Below the pieces are notes generated by a model, which was given only the letters and a program-made list of their open reading frames with translations, searched no databases and was not told the origin of the DNA. Shown piece after piece: positions 18,223-27,266 of a stretch of DNA of 64,000 bases. Made by a program: the position numbers and the translations under genes. The stretch lies in assembly GCF_000717025.1 (NCBI RefSeq), contig NZ_JNXG01000020.1, positions 1-64,000 of the forward strand. Direction: 5' to 3'. Position 1 is the stretch's first letter, and the number at the start of each line of letters is the position of its first letter. Source of the stretch: Streptomyces atroolivaceus. Lineage in GTDB: Bacteria; Actinomycetota; Actinomycetes; Streptomycetales; Streptomycetaceae.

Positions 18223-18731
18223 CGTCCGCAGCGGCCCAGGTGCTGCGGCTGCTTCAGGAGCGCGGTGAGACGCTCGGGGTCGCCGAGTCCCTCACCGGCG
18301 GTCTGGTGGCCGCTGAGCTCACTGCCGTACCCGGAGCCTCTCGGAGCTTCCGCGGGTCCGTCACGGCGTACGCCACGCCCCTGAAGCGGGATGTGCTGGG
18401 TGTCGACGGCGCGCTTCTGGCGGAGCGGGGAGCGGTGGACCCGGACGTCGCCCAGGCGATGGCCGTCGGCGTACGCGGGGTTCTCGGCGCGGACTGGGGC
18501 GTGTCGACCACCGGGGTCGCGGGTCCTGAGCCGCAGGACGGCAAGCCTGTGGGAACGGTCTTCGTAGCCGTTTCGGGGCCGGGGGGCGCACGGAAAGTCG
18601 CCGAGCTGAGGTTGAACGGCGGGCGGGCGGACATCCGTAAGGAGAGTGTACGGAGCCTGCTCGAACTGCTCTCCGGCGAACTCGGCGAAAATGCGAGGGC
18701 ACAGGATACGGAACAGAACGGGGGGACTTGA
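18219..18731 (+). CDS. cinA: CinA C-terminal domain protein (NMN amidohydrolase type)
   Basis: A 170-residue protein with only the CinA C-terminal domain, as usual in actinobacteria. LGVAESLTGGLVAAELT holds the catalytic Ser of the SLT motif, SFRGSVTAYA and GVAGPEPQDGKPVGTVF are the other family signatures. Homologues hydrolyse nicotinamide mononucleotide to nicotinate mononucleotide in pyridine-nucleotide recycling. The N-terminal MoCF domain of full-length CinA is absent. The GTG start overlaps the pgsA stop (GTGA). Confidence 0.9.
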   Translation: MTSAAAQVLRLLQERGETLGVAESLTGGLVAAELTAVPGASRSFRGSVTAYATPLKRDVLGVDGALLAERGAVDPDVAQAMAVGVRGVLGADWGVSTTGVAGPEPQDGKPVGTVFVAVSGPGGARKVAELRLNGGRADIRKESVRSLLELLSGELGENARAQDTEQNGGT

Positions 18732-18840
18732 TGTTTGCAGCCCTTAGTGAACACGACATCGCTCCCCGCACGGCCGCAGCGCAAGGCGGTACGGTGGGGC
18801 GTGAAGGATGCGGCTACGCGGTCCGAGGAGGGAGCCACCG

Positions 18841-19224
18841 ATGATTCTGCTCCGTCGCCTGCTTGGTGACGTGCTGCGTCGGCAGCGCCAGCGCCAAGGC
18901 CGTACTCTGCGCGAAGTCTCCTCGTCCGCCCGAGTCTCGCTCGGCTATCTCTCCGAGGTGGAGCGGGGGCAGAAGGAGGCATCCTCCGAACTGCTCTCCG
19001 CCATTTGCGACGCGCTGGACGTACGGATGTCCGAGCTCATGCGTGAAGTGAGCGATGAACTGTCGCTGGCCGAGCTGGCCGAGTCGGCAGCAGCCAGTGA
19101 TGCGGTGCCTGTACCAGTACGCCCGATGCTCAACTCCGTCTCTGTTGCGTCGGTCGCCGGCGTACCGACGGGACGGGTGACCATCAAGGCGCCCGCGGAA
19201 GCGGTGGACGTCGTCGCCGCCTGA
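18841..19224 (+). CDS. clgR: ClgR-type helix-turn-helix regulator
   Basis: A 127-residue Xre-type regulator with the HTH at about 10-65 ([24 protein letters not shown]). Residues 70-100 are rich in Glu, Leu and Ala. The position after pgsA-cinA and the sequence fit ClgR, the actinobacterial activator of clpP, clpC and lon genes, itself unstable through its C-terminus; this protein also ends in small hydrophobic residues (VDVVAA), a possible Clp degron. GAGGAGGGAGCC precedes the ATG. The 109-bp gap after cinA can hold its own promoter, though I could not define one. Confidence 0.82.
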   Translation: MILLRRLLGDVLRRQRQRQGRTLREVSSSARVSLGYLSEVERGQKEASSELLSAICDALDVRMSELMREVSDELSLAELAESAAASDAVPVPVRPMLNSVSVASVAGVPTGRVTIKAPAEAVDVVAA

Positions 19225-19245
19225 CCGCACGGTTCGTGGTGAATG

Positions 19246-19284
19246 AAGCCCCGGCCGGCCCCTCGAGGGGCCGGCCGGGGCTTT
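19246..19284 (+). terminator. Terminator after clgR
   Basis: A perfect 38-bp palindrome (19-bp arms, AAGCCCCGGCCGGCCCCTC and its complement) followed by T. It lies 21 nt after the clgR stop. Confidence 0.85.
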
Positions 19285-19438
19285 CGCGTATCGCGGTGTG
19301 TGCGGGGGCGTTCGCGGGGCAGGTGCGGAGTGAGGCCGGGTGGCGATTCTTCTGAACAGCCACCTGAATGACCGTTTCGCCTCATATGTGACATTGTGGA
19401 CAGATGGTAGTCAAACAGCTATCTGAACGGAGAAGTGC

Positions 19439-19909
19439 ATGTCTGTCGTGAAGAGCGCCCTGTCCGATGGCGACCGCAAGGTAGTGGGAGACGCGCTGCA
19501 AGGTGCGCTGGTCGACCTGATCGACCTCTCCCTGGTGGCCAAGCAGGTCCACTGGAACGTGGTCGGCCCGCGGTTCCGCTCTGTGCACCTTCAGCTCGAC
19601 GAGGTCGTCGACACGGCGCGGCAGCACTCGGACACGGTTGCGGAGAGGGCCTCCGCACTCGGCGTCAACCCGGACGGCCGGTCCCGGACGCTCGCGAAGA
19701 CCACGGCGATCGATTCCGTGCCCGATGGCTGGATCAAGGACGTGGACGCGGTACGCGTGCTCGTCGACGCCCTCCGCGTGGTCGTCGACCGCATGCGGGA
19801 GCGGATCGAGGCGACCGATGAACCGGATCCCATCAGCCAGGACATCCTGATCGCACTCACCGCGGATCTCGAGAAGCACGCGTGGATGTTCCAGGCGGAG
19901 AGTGCCTGA
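19439..19909 (+). CDS. dps: Dps-family DNA-binding ferritin-like protein
   Basis: A 156-residue ferritin-fold protein. LVAKQVHWNVVGPRFRSVHLQLDEVVD is the Dps ferroxidase signature: the His and the following Asp/Glu residues form the inter-subunit iron site. It should assemble into a dodecamer that oxidises iron with peroxide and protects DNA. Streptomyces carry several Dps proteins; the location beside clgR suggests the one called DpsC in S. coelicolor, but I cannot prove this. There is no long tail at either end. GGAGAAG precedes the ATG. Confidence 0.9.
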   Translation: MSVVKSALSDGDRKVVGDALQGALVDLIDLSLVAKQVHWNVVGPRFRSVHLQLDEVVDTARQHSDTVAERASALGVNPDGRSRTLAKTTAIDSVPDGWIKDVDAVRVLVDALRVVVDRMRERIEATDEPDPISQDILIALTADLEKHAWMFQAESA

Positions 19910-19934
19910 GCCCGAAATCGAGGAGGGAATTGCC

Positions 19935-20126
19935 GTGACGGACAAGAAGGCCATGGACAAGCTCAAGGGCAAGGCCAAGGAAGCGACCGGCAAGGTCACC
20001 GGAGACCGTCGCAAGGAGGCAGAGGGTAAGTCCGACCAGGCCAAGGCCAAGGCGGAAGGCACCCTGGGCGCCACCGGCGACCGCGCCAAGGGCGTGAAGG
20101 ACTCCCTCACCGACGACGACAGGTAA
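19935..20126 (+). CDS. CsbD-like stress protein
   Basis: A 63-residue, highly charged Lys/Ala/Gly-rich protein: MDKLKGKAKEATGKVTGD is the CsbD signature, followed by a second KAKAEGTLG segment. CsbD proteins are general-stress proteins of unknown biochemical role in the cytosol. GAGGAGGGAAT precedes the GTG start. It lies 25 nt after dps on the same strand and is probably cotranscribed with it as a stress operon. Confidence 0.85.
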   Translation: MTDKKAMDKLKGKAKEATGKVTGDRRKEAEGKSDQAKAKAEGTLGATGDRAKGVKDSLTDDDR

Positions 20127-20369
20127 GAGAACCGCCCACCGGTTGTGCCCCCGCGGATTCCGGTCCCGGGGGCGCCGGCATGTCCGGGGCCGCAGGATGC
20201 AGCCGACCTCGACCCGGGGGAAACTGCGGAAGAGGGCCGGGACGTCTCCCGACATCGGCCCCGGAGAGCGCGCACCGCCGTTCCGCTCCCGTTGCGCACG
20301 CCGGTAGCGCAACGGTGCGCCCTTCCGTCAGGAAGCGTGCCGTACCGACGTCGGCCGGAGGAGGCAGCC

Positions 20370-20585
20370 ATGGTGCGGCGACGGGTGCCGGCGCTGGTCC
20401 TCGGTGGCGTGTGGTGGTGGGCGGTGCTGCGGCTGTTACTGGAGCCGGAACGCGCCGGACTGGTCGAGGGGGCGGTGGCGGCCGGGGGATGGGGGCTGAG
20501 CCTCCTGCCGGTGCATGTGGCGCCGGCGCGGCGGGAGCGGCCCGGTGACGAGCCCGCGGTCGACCGGTCGGACATACCCTTCTAG
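20370..20585 (+). CDS. Small hypothetical membrane protein
   Basis: 71 residues, with a basic start MVRRRVPALVLGG, a hydrophobic tryptophan-rich segment (about 7-25, VWWWAVLRLLL) and a second one (about 33-48), then a charged tail. GGAGGAGGCAGCC lies directly upstream, which supports it as a real gene. I recognise no family. The 243 bp upstream (20127-20369) show no other gene. Confidence 0.5.
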   Translation: MVRRRVPALVLGGVWWWAVLRLLLEPERAGLVEGAVAAGGWGLSLLPVHVAPARRERPGDEPAVDRSDIPF

Positions 20586-20651
20586 CCTCACCGCAGGCGT
20601 CGGGGGGCGTCTCGGAAGGTGTCCTCGGGCCGCACCGGCCGGTTTGCCGCA

Positions 20652-20710
20652 GTGGCCCGTGGCCCGTGGCCCGTGGCCCGCTAGTCCGCAGTCCGCAGTC
20701 CGCAGTCCGC
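20652..20710. repeat. Two adjacent heptamer arrays
   Basis: GTGGCCC is repeated four times (20652-20679), then GCTAG, then TCCGCAG three times plus TCCGC (20685-20710). The second array touches the stop codon of nei2. Confidence 0.9.
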
Positions 20711-21516
20711 TAGCCGGTGGGGCCGGCCTGGCAGTGCGGGCACCAGTAGGTGGGGCGGTCATCGCGGTCCGCCTTACGAATGGGTGTGCGGCAGCGCAGG
20801 CAGGGGCGGCCGGCCCGCCCGTAGACGAAGAGGCGCTCCCGGGTGCGGATGCGGGACATCGCGGCTGTCGCCCCGGTCGTGGTCCTCATCGGACGGTCGC
20901 GGTTCGCCTCGAGAAGCTGCTTGGCCGTGCTCACCAGGCGGGTGGCGATGGGCATGGGCAGCTCGCCCACAGGGAGCCAGGGCGTCGCGCGGGCCATGAA
21001 ACAGAGTTCGCACATGTAGACATTGCCGATACCGGCGAGGTTGCGCTGGTCCAGCAGAGCGTCTCCGACGCGGCGCCCGGGGTCGGCGAGCAGATTGCGC
21101 AGAGCGGTGTCAGGGTCCCAGTCCGGCCCCAGCAGATCAGGGCCGAGATGACCGACGACCTGCTCCTCGTCTTCGGTGCGGAGCAGTTCGAGGACGGGCA
21201 GGCGGTAGCCGACGGCGGTGTGCTCCGCGGTGGCGAGCACGGCCCGGATCTGGTGGTCGGGGCCGCCTCGCCAGCGCTCGCCGGGGTCGTACACACGCCA
21301 CGAGCCCTCCATGCGCAGGTGGCTGTGGAGAGTGATGCCGTCCTGGAAACGGGTGAGCAGATGCTTGCCGCGTGCCGTGGCGCCCAGGACCCTCCGGCCG
21401 GTGAGGTCGGCTGTGGCGAACCGCGGGACCCGTAGGTCGGAGACCGTCAGCACCTGGCCGGCGAGTGCGGCGTCGAGACGCCGGGCGGTCTGCAGGACGG
21501 TGTCACCTTCGGGCAT
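20710..21516 (-). CDS. nei2: Endonuclease VIII-type DNA glycosylase Nei2
   Basis: A 268-residue base-excision glycosylase/AP lyase of the Fpg/Nei family. MPEGDTV supplies the catalytic Pro2 and Glu3 that must lie at the processed N-terminus, fixing the start. LDQRNLAGIGNVYMCE is the helix-two-turns-helix, and CLRC plus CPHC near the end form the zinc finger. Nei enzymes remove oxidised pyrimidines. The gene lies 58 bp downstream of lhr on the same strand; the same pairing occurs in mycobacteria, which suggests a shared repair role. Confidence 0.9.
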   Translation of the reverse strand: MPEGDTVLQTARRLDAALAGQVLTVSDLRVPRFATADLTGRRVLGATARGKHLLTRFQDGITLHSHLRMEGSWRVYDPGERWRGGPDHQIRAVLATAEHTAVGYRLPVLELLRTEDEEQVVGHLGPDLLGPDWDPDTALRNLLADPGRRVGDALLDQRNLAGIGNVYMCELCFMARATPWLPVGELPMPIATRLVSTAKQLLEANRDRPMRTTTGATAAMSRIRTRERLFVYGRAGRPCLRCRTPIRKADRDDRPTYWCPHCQAGPTG

Positions 21517-21574
21517 GCGTCCATGATGCGCGGTCAGGGCCACACGTGGTTCCTTGCCGCGCTCGGCGCCGCAC

Positions 21575-24500
21575 TCAGGCGCGCAGCCGCAGACCGCGTG
21601 GGGTGGCCAGGAAGCCGGCGGCCTCCAGGGTCCGGCCCAGCGGAGAGGTGAGGGAGGATGCGCCGTTGGTGCGTTCCACCGTGACCGTGCCGAGCGTCCC
21701 CGCGCGGGCCGCCAAGGCGAGGGCCTCGGCCGCGGCGCGGAGTGCGGGGTCGGCGGGATCGGTGGGCCATGCGAGCAGGGACTTGCCACCGCGCTCCATG
21801 TAGAGGGTGAGCTCGCCGTCCACGAGAACCACCAGCGCGCCGGCCTTGCGCCCCGGCTTGTGTCCCGCGCCGTCCGGGGACTCGGGCCATGGCAGAGCGG
21901 CACCGTACGCGTTGGCCGGATCGGCCGCCGCGAGGACCAGCGCACGGGGAGCCGAACCGGGGTCCGCACGGTCGCGTGCGGTGGAGGCTGCCCTGAGCCG
22001 GTCCACGGCACCGTCCATGGCGAACTGGGCCGCCCCGAGTCCCTCGACGACATAACCGCGGCGGGCCTGCCCGCTGTCCTCGAACGCGGCGAGGATGCGG
22101 TAGACCGCCGAGAACCCGCCCTCGACACCCTCGGCCTGCACCGCACCGCGGGTCACCACACCGTGGCGGTCGAGGAGCGTCCGGGCCAGGGCATGTGCGC
22201 GATGGGTCGGCTCGGGCTCGGCCGGGGGCAGCAGCGACCAGCGCCCCGAGACGGTCGGCGGACCGGTGCGGGACGCCGGACGGGCGGCCGCGGTCAGCGA
22301 CCCGTAACGACCGCGCGGCACATTGCGCCTCGCGCGGTGGGCGGTGGACCCTGCCGTGCGGCCGGAGCCGAGGAGCGCACGCAGCGGGGCGAGCGTGTCG
22401 TTGGTGAGACGCCCGGACCAGACCAGGTCCCAGAGCGCGTCGGCCAGCTGGGGGTCGGTGCAGTCCGGGTGCGTGGTGGACCGGACCTGATCGGCGATCT
22501 GCCGGAAGAAGAGCCCGTACCCGCCGGAAAGGACGGTGAGGACCGACTCGTGCAACGCGGTCTCCTCCAGTGGGTGGGGCGGCGGGAGGAGCAGGGGCGC
22601 GCTGTCGGCCAGGTAGACGGAGAGCCAGCCGTCCTTGCCGGGCAAGGCGCCCGCGCCCGCCCAGACGATCTCGCCGGTGGTGGTGAGCTCGTCGAGCATG
22701 GCGGGGGTGTATCCCGCGACGCGGCTCGGAAGGATCAGCTTCTCCAGGGCGGACGCGGGCACAGGGGCGCCCTGCAACTGCTCGATGGCCCGGGCCAGTC
22801 CGTCGATGCCGCGCAGGCTGTTGTCGCCGAGGTGCTGCCACTGCGGGAGGAAACCGGCCAGGGCGGCGGGCGGGACCGGCTCCAGCTCCTGGCGGAGCGC
22901 GGCGAGCGAGCGACGGCGCAGCCGTCGCAGGACCGTGGCGTCGCACCACTCCTGGCCGATGCCCGCGGGGTGGAACTCGCCCTGGACCACACGGCCCGAC
23001 GCCGCCAGCCTTTGCAGCGCCCCGTCCGTGACCGCGGGGCCGAGACCGAAACGGCTTGCCGCCTGCGTGGTGGTGAACGGGCCGTGTGTACGGGCGTAGC
23101 GGGCGAGGAGGTCTCCGAGAGGGTCCTTGACCGGCTCGGTGAACGCCTCGGGCACCCCTACCGGGAGGGCGGTGCCGAGTGCGTCGCGCAGTCGGCCCGC
23201 GTCCTCGACGGCCGCCCAGTGAGCGGCTCCGCCGATACGGACCTTGATGGCACGCCGGGACGTCTCCAGCTCCGGCGCCCATGCGGGCTCAGCGCCGCGC
23301 TCGGCCAGCTCGGCGCCGGTGAGGGGGCCGAGGACGCGCAGCAGATCGGCGGCGCCCTCGACGTCCTTGATCTTCCGGTCGTCGGTCAGCCACTGGAGCT
23401 CCCGCTCCAGTTCCCCCAGGACATCAGCGTCGAGCAGCTCGCGCAGCTCCGCCTGGCCGAGCAGCTCGGCCAGGAGATGGGAGTCGAGCGAGAGGGCTGC
23501 CGCCCGCCGCTCGGCGAGAGGGGAGTCGCCCTCGTACAGGAACTGCGCAACGTAGCCGAAGAGGAGCGAGCGGGCGAACGGCGACGGCTCGGGGGTGGTC
23601 ACCTCGACCAGACGGATCCGGCGCGCTTCCAGGTCGCCCATCAGCTCGGTGAGGCCGGGGACGTCGAACACGTCCTGAAGGCATTCACGGACGGCTTCGA
23701 GGACGATGGGGAACGAGCCGAACTCGGAAGCGACCTGGAGCAGCTGGGACGCTCGCTGGCGCTGCTGCCACAGAGGCGTGCGCTTGCCCGGGCTGCGCCG
23801 GGGCAACAGCAGGGCGCGCGCCGCACATTCGCGGAACCGGGAGGCGAACAGGGCCGATCCGCCGACCTGTTCGGTGACGAGCTGGCTGATCTCCCCCTTG
23901 TCGAACACCACGTCGGTGGCCGCGACGGGGGGCTGCTCGCTGTCGTATCCGGCGGCGGGGAAGCCGGGGCCGGTGTCGCCGCGTCCGGTATCACCGCCGG
24001 TCCCGCCGCCCGCGTCCCCCTGGACCGGATCGAAGTCGAGGAGGTCGAGACCCATCAGATCGGCGTCGGGCAGTCGGAGCACGATGCCGTCGTCGGCGTG
24101 CATGACCTGCGCGTCCATCCCGTACCGCTCACCGAGCCGGGCGGACAGGGCGAGTGCCCAGGGGGCGTGCACCTGGGCGCCGAACGGTGAGTGCACCACG
24201 ATCCGCCAGTCGCCCAGCTCGTCCCGGAACCTCTCGACGAGGACGGTCCGGTCGTCCGGTACGTGCCCGCAGGCACGGCGCTGCTCGTCCAGGTAGGACA
24301 GGATGTTGTCCGCCGCCCAGGCGTCGAGTCCGGCGGCGAGCAGCCGGAGCCTCGCGTCCTCGGCGGACAGTCCGCCGATCTCCCGGAGGAACGCGCCCAG
24401 CGCACGGCCGAGCTCCAGCGGGCGGCCCAGCTGGTCGCCCTTCCAGAACGGCAGCCGGCCCGGGACGCCGGGGGCGGGCGAGACCAGGACCCGGTCCCTG

Positions 24501-26290
24501 GTGATGTCCTCGATGCGCCAGGACGTGGTGCCCAGAGTGAAGACGTCACCGACCCGGGACTCGTAGACCATCTCCTCGTCCAGCTCGCCGACGCGTCCGC
24601 CGCCCTTCTTCGGATCGGCGCCGGCCAGGAAGACGCCGAAGAGCCCGCGGTCGGGGATGGTGCCGCCCGAGGTGACGGCGAGCCGCTGGGCACCGGGGCG
24701 GCCCGTGACCGTACCGGTGACACGGTCCCACACCACACGGGGCCGCAACTCCGCGAAGGCGTCCGACGGATAGCGTCCGGCGAGCATGTCCAGCACGGCG
24801 GTGAACGCGGACTCCGGGAGCGAGGCGAAGGGGGCCGCCCGGCGGGCCAGGGCGAGCAGGTCGTCGGCCTGCCAGCTGTCGAGCGCGACCATGGCGACGA
24901 TCTGCTGGGCGAGCACGTCCAGAGGGTTGGACGGGATCCGCAGTGCCTCGATGGCGCCCGCTCGCATCCGCTCGGTGACGACCGCAGCCTGCACCAGATC
25001 GCCGCGGTACTTGGGGAAGACCACGCCGGTGGACACGGCACCGACCTGGTGCCCGGCACGTCCCACCCGCTGCAGCCCCGAGGCGACGGACGGCGGTGAC
25101 TCGACCTGGATCACCAGGTCGACCGCGCCCATGTCGATCCCCAGCTCAAGGCTGGAGGTGGCGACGACGGCGGGCAGCCGGCCCGCCTTGAGGTCCTCCT
25201 CGACCTGGGAGCGCTGTTCCTTCGATACCGAGCCGTGGTGCGCACGGGCGAGGACGGCCGGCGCCGCTTTCGCGGCCCCCGACTGGGCCATGATCTCGGC
25301 GGGGGAGTGGGCGTCGGGCAAGGGTGTGCCGGCCGCCGGTTCCTCCTCGAACGCCGTGCCGGTCGCCCGCTCGTAGGCGATCTCGTTCAGCCGGTTGCAC
25401 AGACGCTCGGCCAACCGCCGGGAGTTGGCGAAGACGATCGTGGAACGGTGCGACTGCACGAGATCGGCGATCCGCTCCTCGACGTGGGGCCAGATCGACG
25501 GCTTCTCCGCCTGGCCGCCCTCGTCACCGGTCGCGGGGGAGCCGCTCAGCTCGCCGAGATCCTCCACCGGGACCACGACGGAGAGGTCGAACTCCTTGGT
25601 GGACGGGGGCTGGACGATCTCCACCCTCCGCTGGGGTGACAGGAACCGCGCGACCTCGTCGACCGGGCGGACCGTCGCCGACAGCCCGATACGCCGAGCG
25701 GGCCGGGGCAGCAGCTCGTCCAGGCGCTCCAGGGAAACGGCGAGATGGGCGCCACGCTTGGTGCCCGCGACGGCGTGCACCTCGTCCACGATCACCGTCT
25801 CCACGCCGGCAAGTGCGTCCCGGGCCGAGGAGGTGAGCATCAGGAACAGCGATTCGGGAGTGGTGATCAGGATGTCCGGAGGCTTCGTCGCCATCGAACG
25901 ACGCTCGGCCGGAGGGGTGTCGCCGGAACGGATGCCCACCCTCACTTCCGGCTCGGGCAGGCCCAGACGCACCGACTCCTGGCGGATCCCGGTCAACGGC
26001 GAACGCAGATTCCGCTCCACGTCGACGGCGAGCGCCTTCATCGGCGACACGTACAGCACGCGGCAGCGTTTCTTCGCCTCGGCGGGTGGCGGGTCGGCCG
26101 CCAGCCGGTCGAGCGAGGCGAGGAAGGCCGCGAGCGTCTTGCCCGATCCGGTCGGTGCGACGACCAGGACGTCCGAGCCCTCACCGATGGCGCGCCAGGC
26201 ACCTTCCTGCGCGGCGGTGGGCGCGTCGAAGGCCGCCGCGAACCAGCTGCGGGTCGCGGGCGAGAACGAATCGAGTGCGGAACCGGCCAT
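21575..26290 (-). CDS. lhr: Lhr ATP-dependent DNA helicase
   Basis: A 1571-residue large helicase-related protein. Walker A APTGSGKT (45-52), DEVH motif II and two RecA folds make up the first 420 residues; the Lhr-core winged helix and DUF4145-like domains reach about 860. The long C-terminal part (to 1571) is the Lhr-CTD, related to AlkZ-type glycosylases. Lhr unwinds DNA 3' to 5' and in actinobacteria responds to DNA damage. The ATG at 26290 gives the usual N-terminus MAGSALDSFSPATRSWF; an ATG three codons upstream has the better-spaced GGGGTG site and may be the true start. It precedes nei2. Confidence 0.92.
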   Translation of the reverse strand: MAGSALDSFSPATRSWFAAAFDAPTAAQEGAWRAIGEGSDVLVVAPTGSGKTLAAFLASLDRLAADPPPAEAKKRCRVLYVSPMKALAVDVERNLRSPLTGIRQESVRLGLPEPEVRVGIRSGDTPPAERRSMATKPPDILITTPESLFLMLTSSARDALAGVETVIVDEVHAVAGTKRGAHLAVSLERLDELLPRPARRIGLSATVRPVDEVARFLSPQRRVEIVQPPSTKEFDLSVVVPVEDLGELSGSPATGDEGGQAEKPSIWPHVEERIADLVQSHRSTIVFANSRRLAERLCNRLNEIAYERATGTAFEEEPAAGTPLPDAHSPAEIMAQSGAAKAAPAVLARAHHGSVSKEQRSQVEEDLKAGRLPAVVATSSLELGIDMGAVDLVIQVESPPSVASGLQRVGRAGHQVGAVSTGVVFPKYRGDLVQAAVVTERMRAGAIEALRIPSNPLDVLAQQIVAMVALDSWQADDLLALARRAAPFASLPESAFTAVLDMLAGRYPSDAFAELRPRVVWDRVTGTVTGRPGAQRLAVTSGGTIPDRGLFGVFLAGADPKKGGGRVGELDEEMVYESRVGDVFTLGTTSWRIEDITRDRVLVSPAPGVPGRLPFWKGDQLGRPLELGRALGAFLREIGGLSAEDARLRLLAAGLDAWAADNILSYLDEQRRACGHVPDDRTVLVERFRDELGDWRIVVHSPFGAQVHAPWALALSARLGERYGMDAQVMHADDGIVLRLPDADLMGLDLLDFDPVQGDAGGGTGGDTGRGDTGPGFPAAGYDSEQPPVAATDVVFDKGEISQLVTEQVGGSALFASRFRECAARALLLPRRSPGKRTPLWQQRQRASQLLQVASEFGSFPIVLEAVRECLQDVFDVPGLTELMGDLEARRIRLVEVTTPEPSPFARSLLFGYVAQFLYEGDSPLAERRAAALSLDSHLLAELLGQAELRELLDADVLGELERELQWLTDDRKIKDVEGAADLLRVLGPLTGAELAERGAEPAWAPELETSRRAIKVRIGGAAHWAAVEDAGRLRDALGTALPVGVPEAFTEPVKDPLGDLLARYARTHGPFTTTQAASRFGLGPAVTDGALQRLAASGRVVQGEFHPAGIGQEWCDATVLRRLRRRSLAALRQELEPVPPAALAGFLPQWQHLGDNSLRGIDGLARAIEQLQGAPVPASALEKLILPSRVAGYTPAMLDELTTTGEIVWAGAGALPGKDGWLSVYLADSAPLLLPPPHPLEETALHESVLTVLSGGYGLFFRQIADQVRSTTHPDCTDPQLADALWDLVWSGRLTNDTLAPLRALLGSGRTAGSTAHRARRNVPRGRYGSLTAAARPASRTGPPTVSGRWSLLPPAEPEPTHRAHALARTLLDRHGVVTRGAVQAEGVEGGFSAVYRILAAFEDSGQARRGYVVEGLGAAQFAMDGAVDRLRAASTARDRADPGSAPRALVLAAADPANAYGAALPWPESPDGAGHKPGRKAGALVVLVDGELTLYMERGGKSLLAWPTDPADPALRAAAEALALAARAGTLGTVTVERTNGASSLTSPLGRTLEAAGFLATPRGLRLRA

Positions 26291-26392
26291 GCCCCCCATC
26301 GTGCACCCCGGCACTGACAACGGCCGGTGGACGTGTCCGCAGCTCGTCTTCCCGGACTTCGGTCACCTGCCCGGGCCTGCGAGAATTCGAGC

Positions 26393-27256
26393 ATGGCGGA
26401 GGTGGCACCGGCAGGGGAATGGGCGAGGCACTGGCAGCACGCGGAGCTGCCCGGCCTTGATCTGCTCCGTGCGAGGTACGTCCGCCACACCTTTCCGCGC
26501 CACAGCCACGAGGGGTACGTCCTCGCCACGGTCACCAGCGGTGTGGAGGAGGTCGGCCTTCCCGAGGGCAGCGTGCAGGCCGGGCCCGGCACCGTGATCA
26601 TGATCAACCCGGAAGTGCCGCACACCGCTCGCGCCGGAGTGCCCGAGGGGTGGGCGTACGCCACGCTCTATCCGTCCGCCCAGGTGATCAACGGCATCGC
26701 GGCCGATCTGACCGGTCCGCGCGGCACGGTCGGATTCACCGGGACCGGAGTGAGCGACCCGCATGCCGCCCACCTGATCACCGGAGTCCACCGGGCGGCC
26801 GAGGAGGGCAACGCCCTGGCCGCCGACAGTGTCCTGCGCATCCTGGTCGCCCGGCTGCTCGACCGCCACGGCAGCGTGCAGCCGGCCAGTGCGGCGCACT
26901 CCGCCGGTGCCCGTGACGCCGCCCGGGCGCGGGCGGTACTGGAGGAGCGGATGGACCGGCCGCCCACCCTGGAAGCGCTCGCCGCCGAGCTGGGCACCAG
27001 TCCGTTCGCCCTGTTGCGGGCCTTCAAGAAGCAGTACGGGATGCCCCCGCACACCTGGCTCACCGACGCCCGGGTGCGCTGTGCCCGGCGCATGCTCGAC
27101 GCGGGGACCGCACCCGCCGAGGCAGCCGCCGCCGTGGGCTTCACCGACCAGCCCCATCTCAACCGTCACTTCACCCGGATCGTCGGGGTGCCTCCCGGCG
27201 CCTACCGCCGGGAGCGTGCAAGAACGTACAAGACCGGCAAGGGCCCCTCCCCGTAG
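26393..27256 (+). CDS. AraC-family regulator
   Basis: A 287-residue protein. The N-terminal cupin (about 15-110; RHTFPRHSHEGYVLATVTSG, then INPEVPHTARAG) binds an effector, and the C-terminal double HTH (about 185-285) ends ...VGFTDQPHLNRHFTRIVGVPPGAYRR. GAGAAT lies 6 nt before the ATG and there is no ribosome-binding site, so the mRNA is probably leaderless. It stands 10 nt before azlC, so it is the likely regulator of that exporter, which usually carries branched-chain amino acids. Confidence 0.88.
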   Translation: MAEVAPAGEWARHWQHAELPGLDLLRARYVRHTFPRHSHEGYVLATVTSGVEEVGLPEGSVQAGPGTVIMINPEVPHTARAGVPEGWAYATLYPSAQVINGIAADLTGPRGTVGFTGTGVSDPHAAHLITGVHRAAEEGNALAADSVLRILVARLLDRHGSVQPASAAHSAGARDAARARAVLEERMDRPPTLEALAAELGTSPFALLRAFKKQYGMPPHTWLTDARVRCARRMLDAGTAPAEAAAAVGFTDQPHLNRHFTRIVGVPPGAYRRERARTYKTGKGPSP

Positions 27257-27266
27257 CGTTCCGGGC

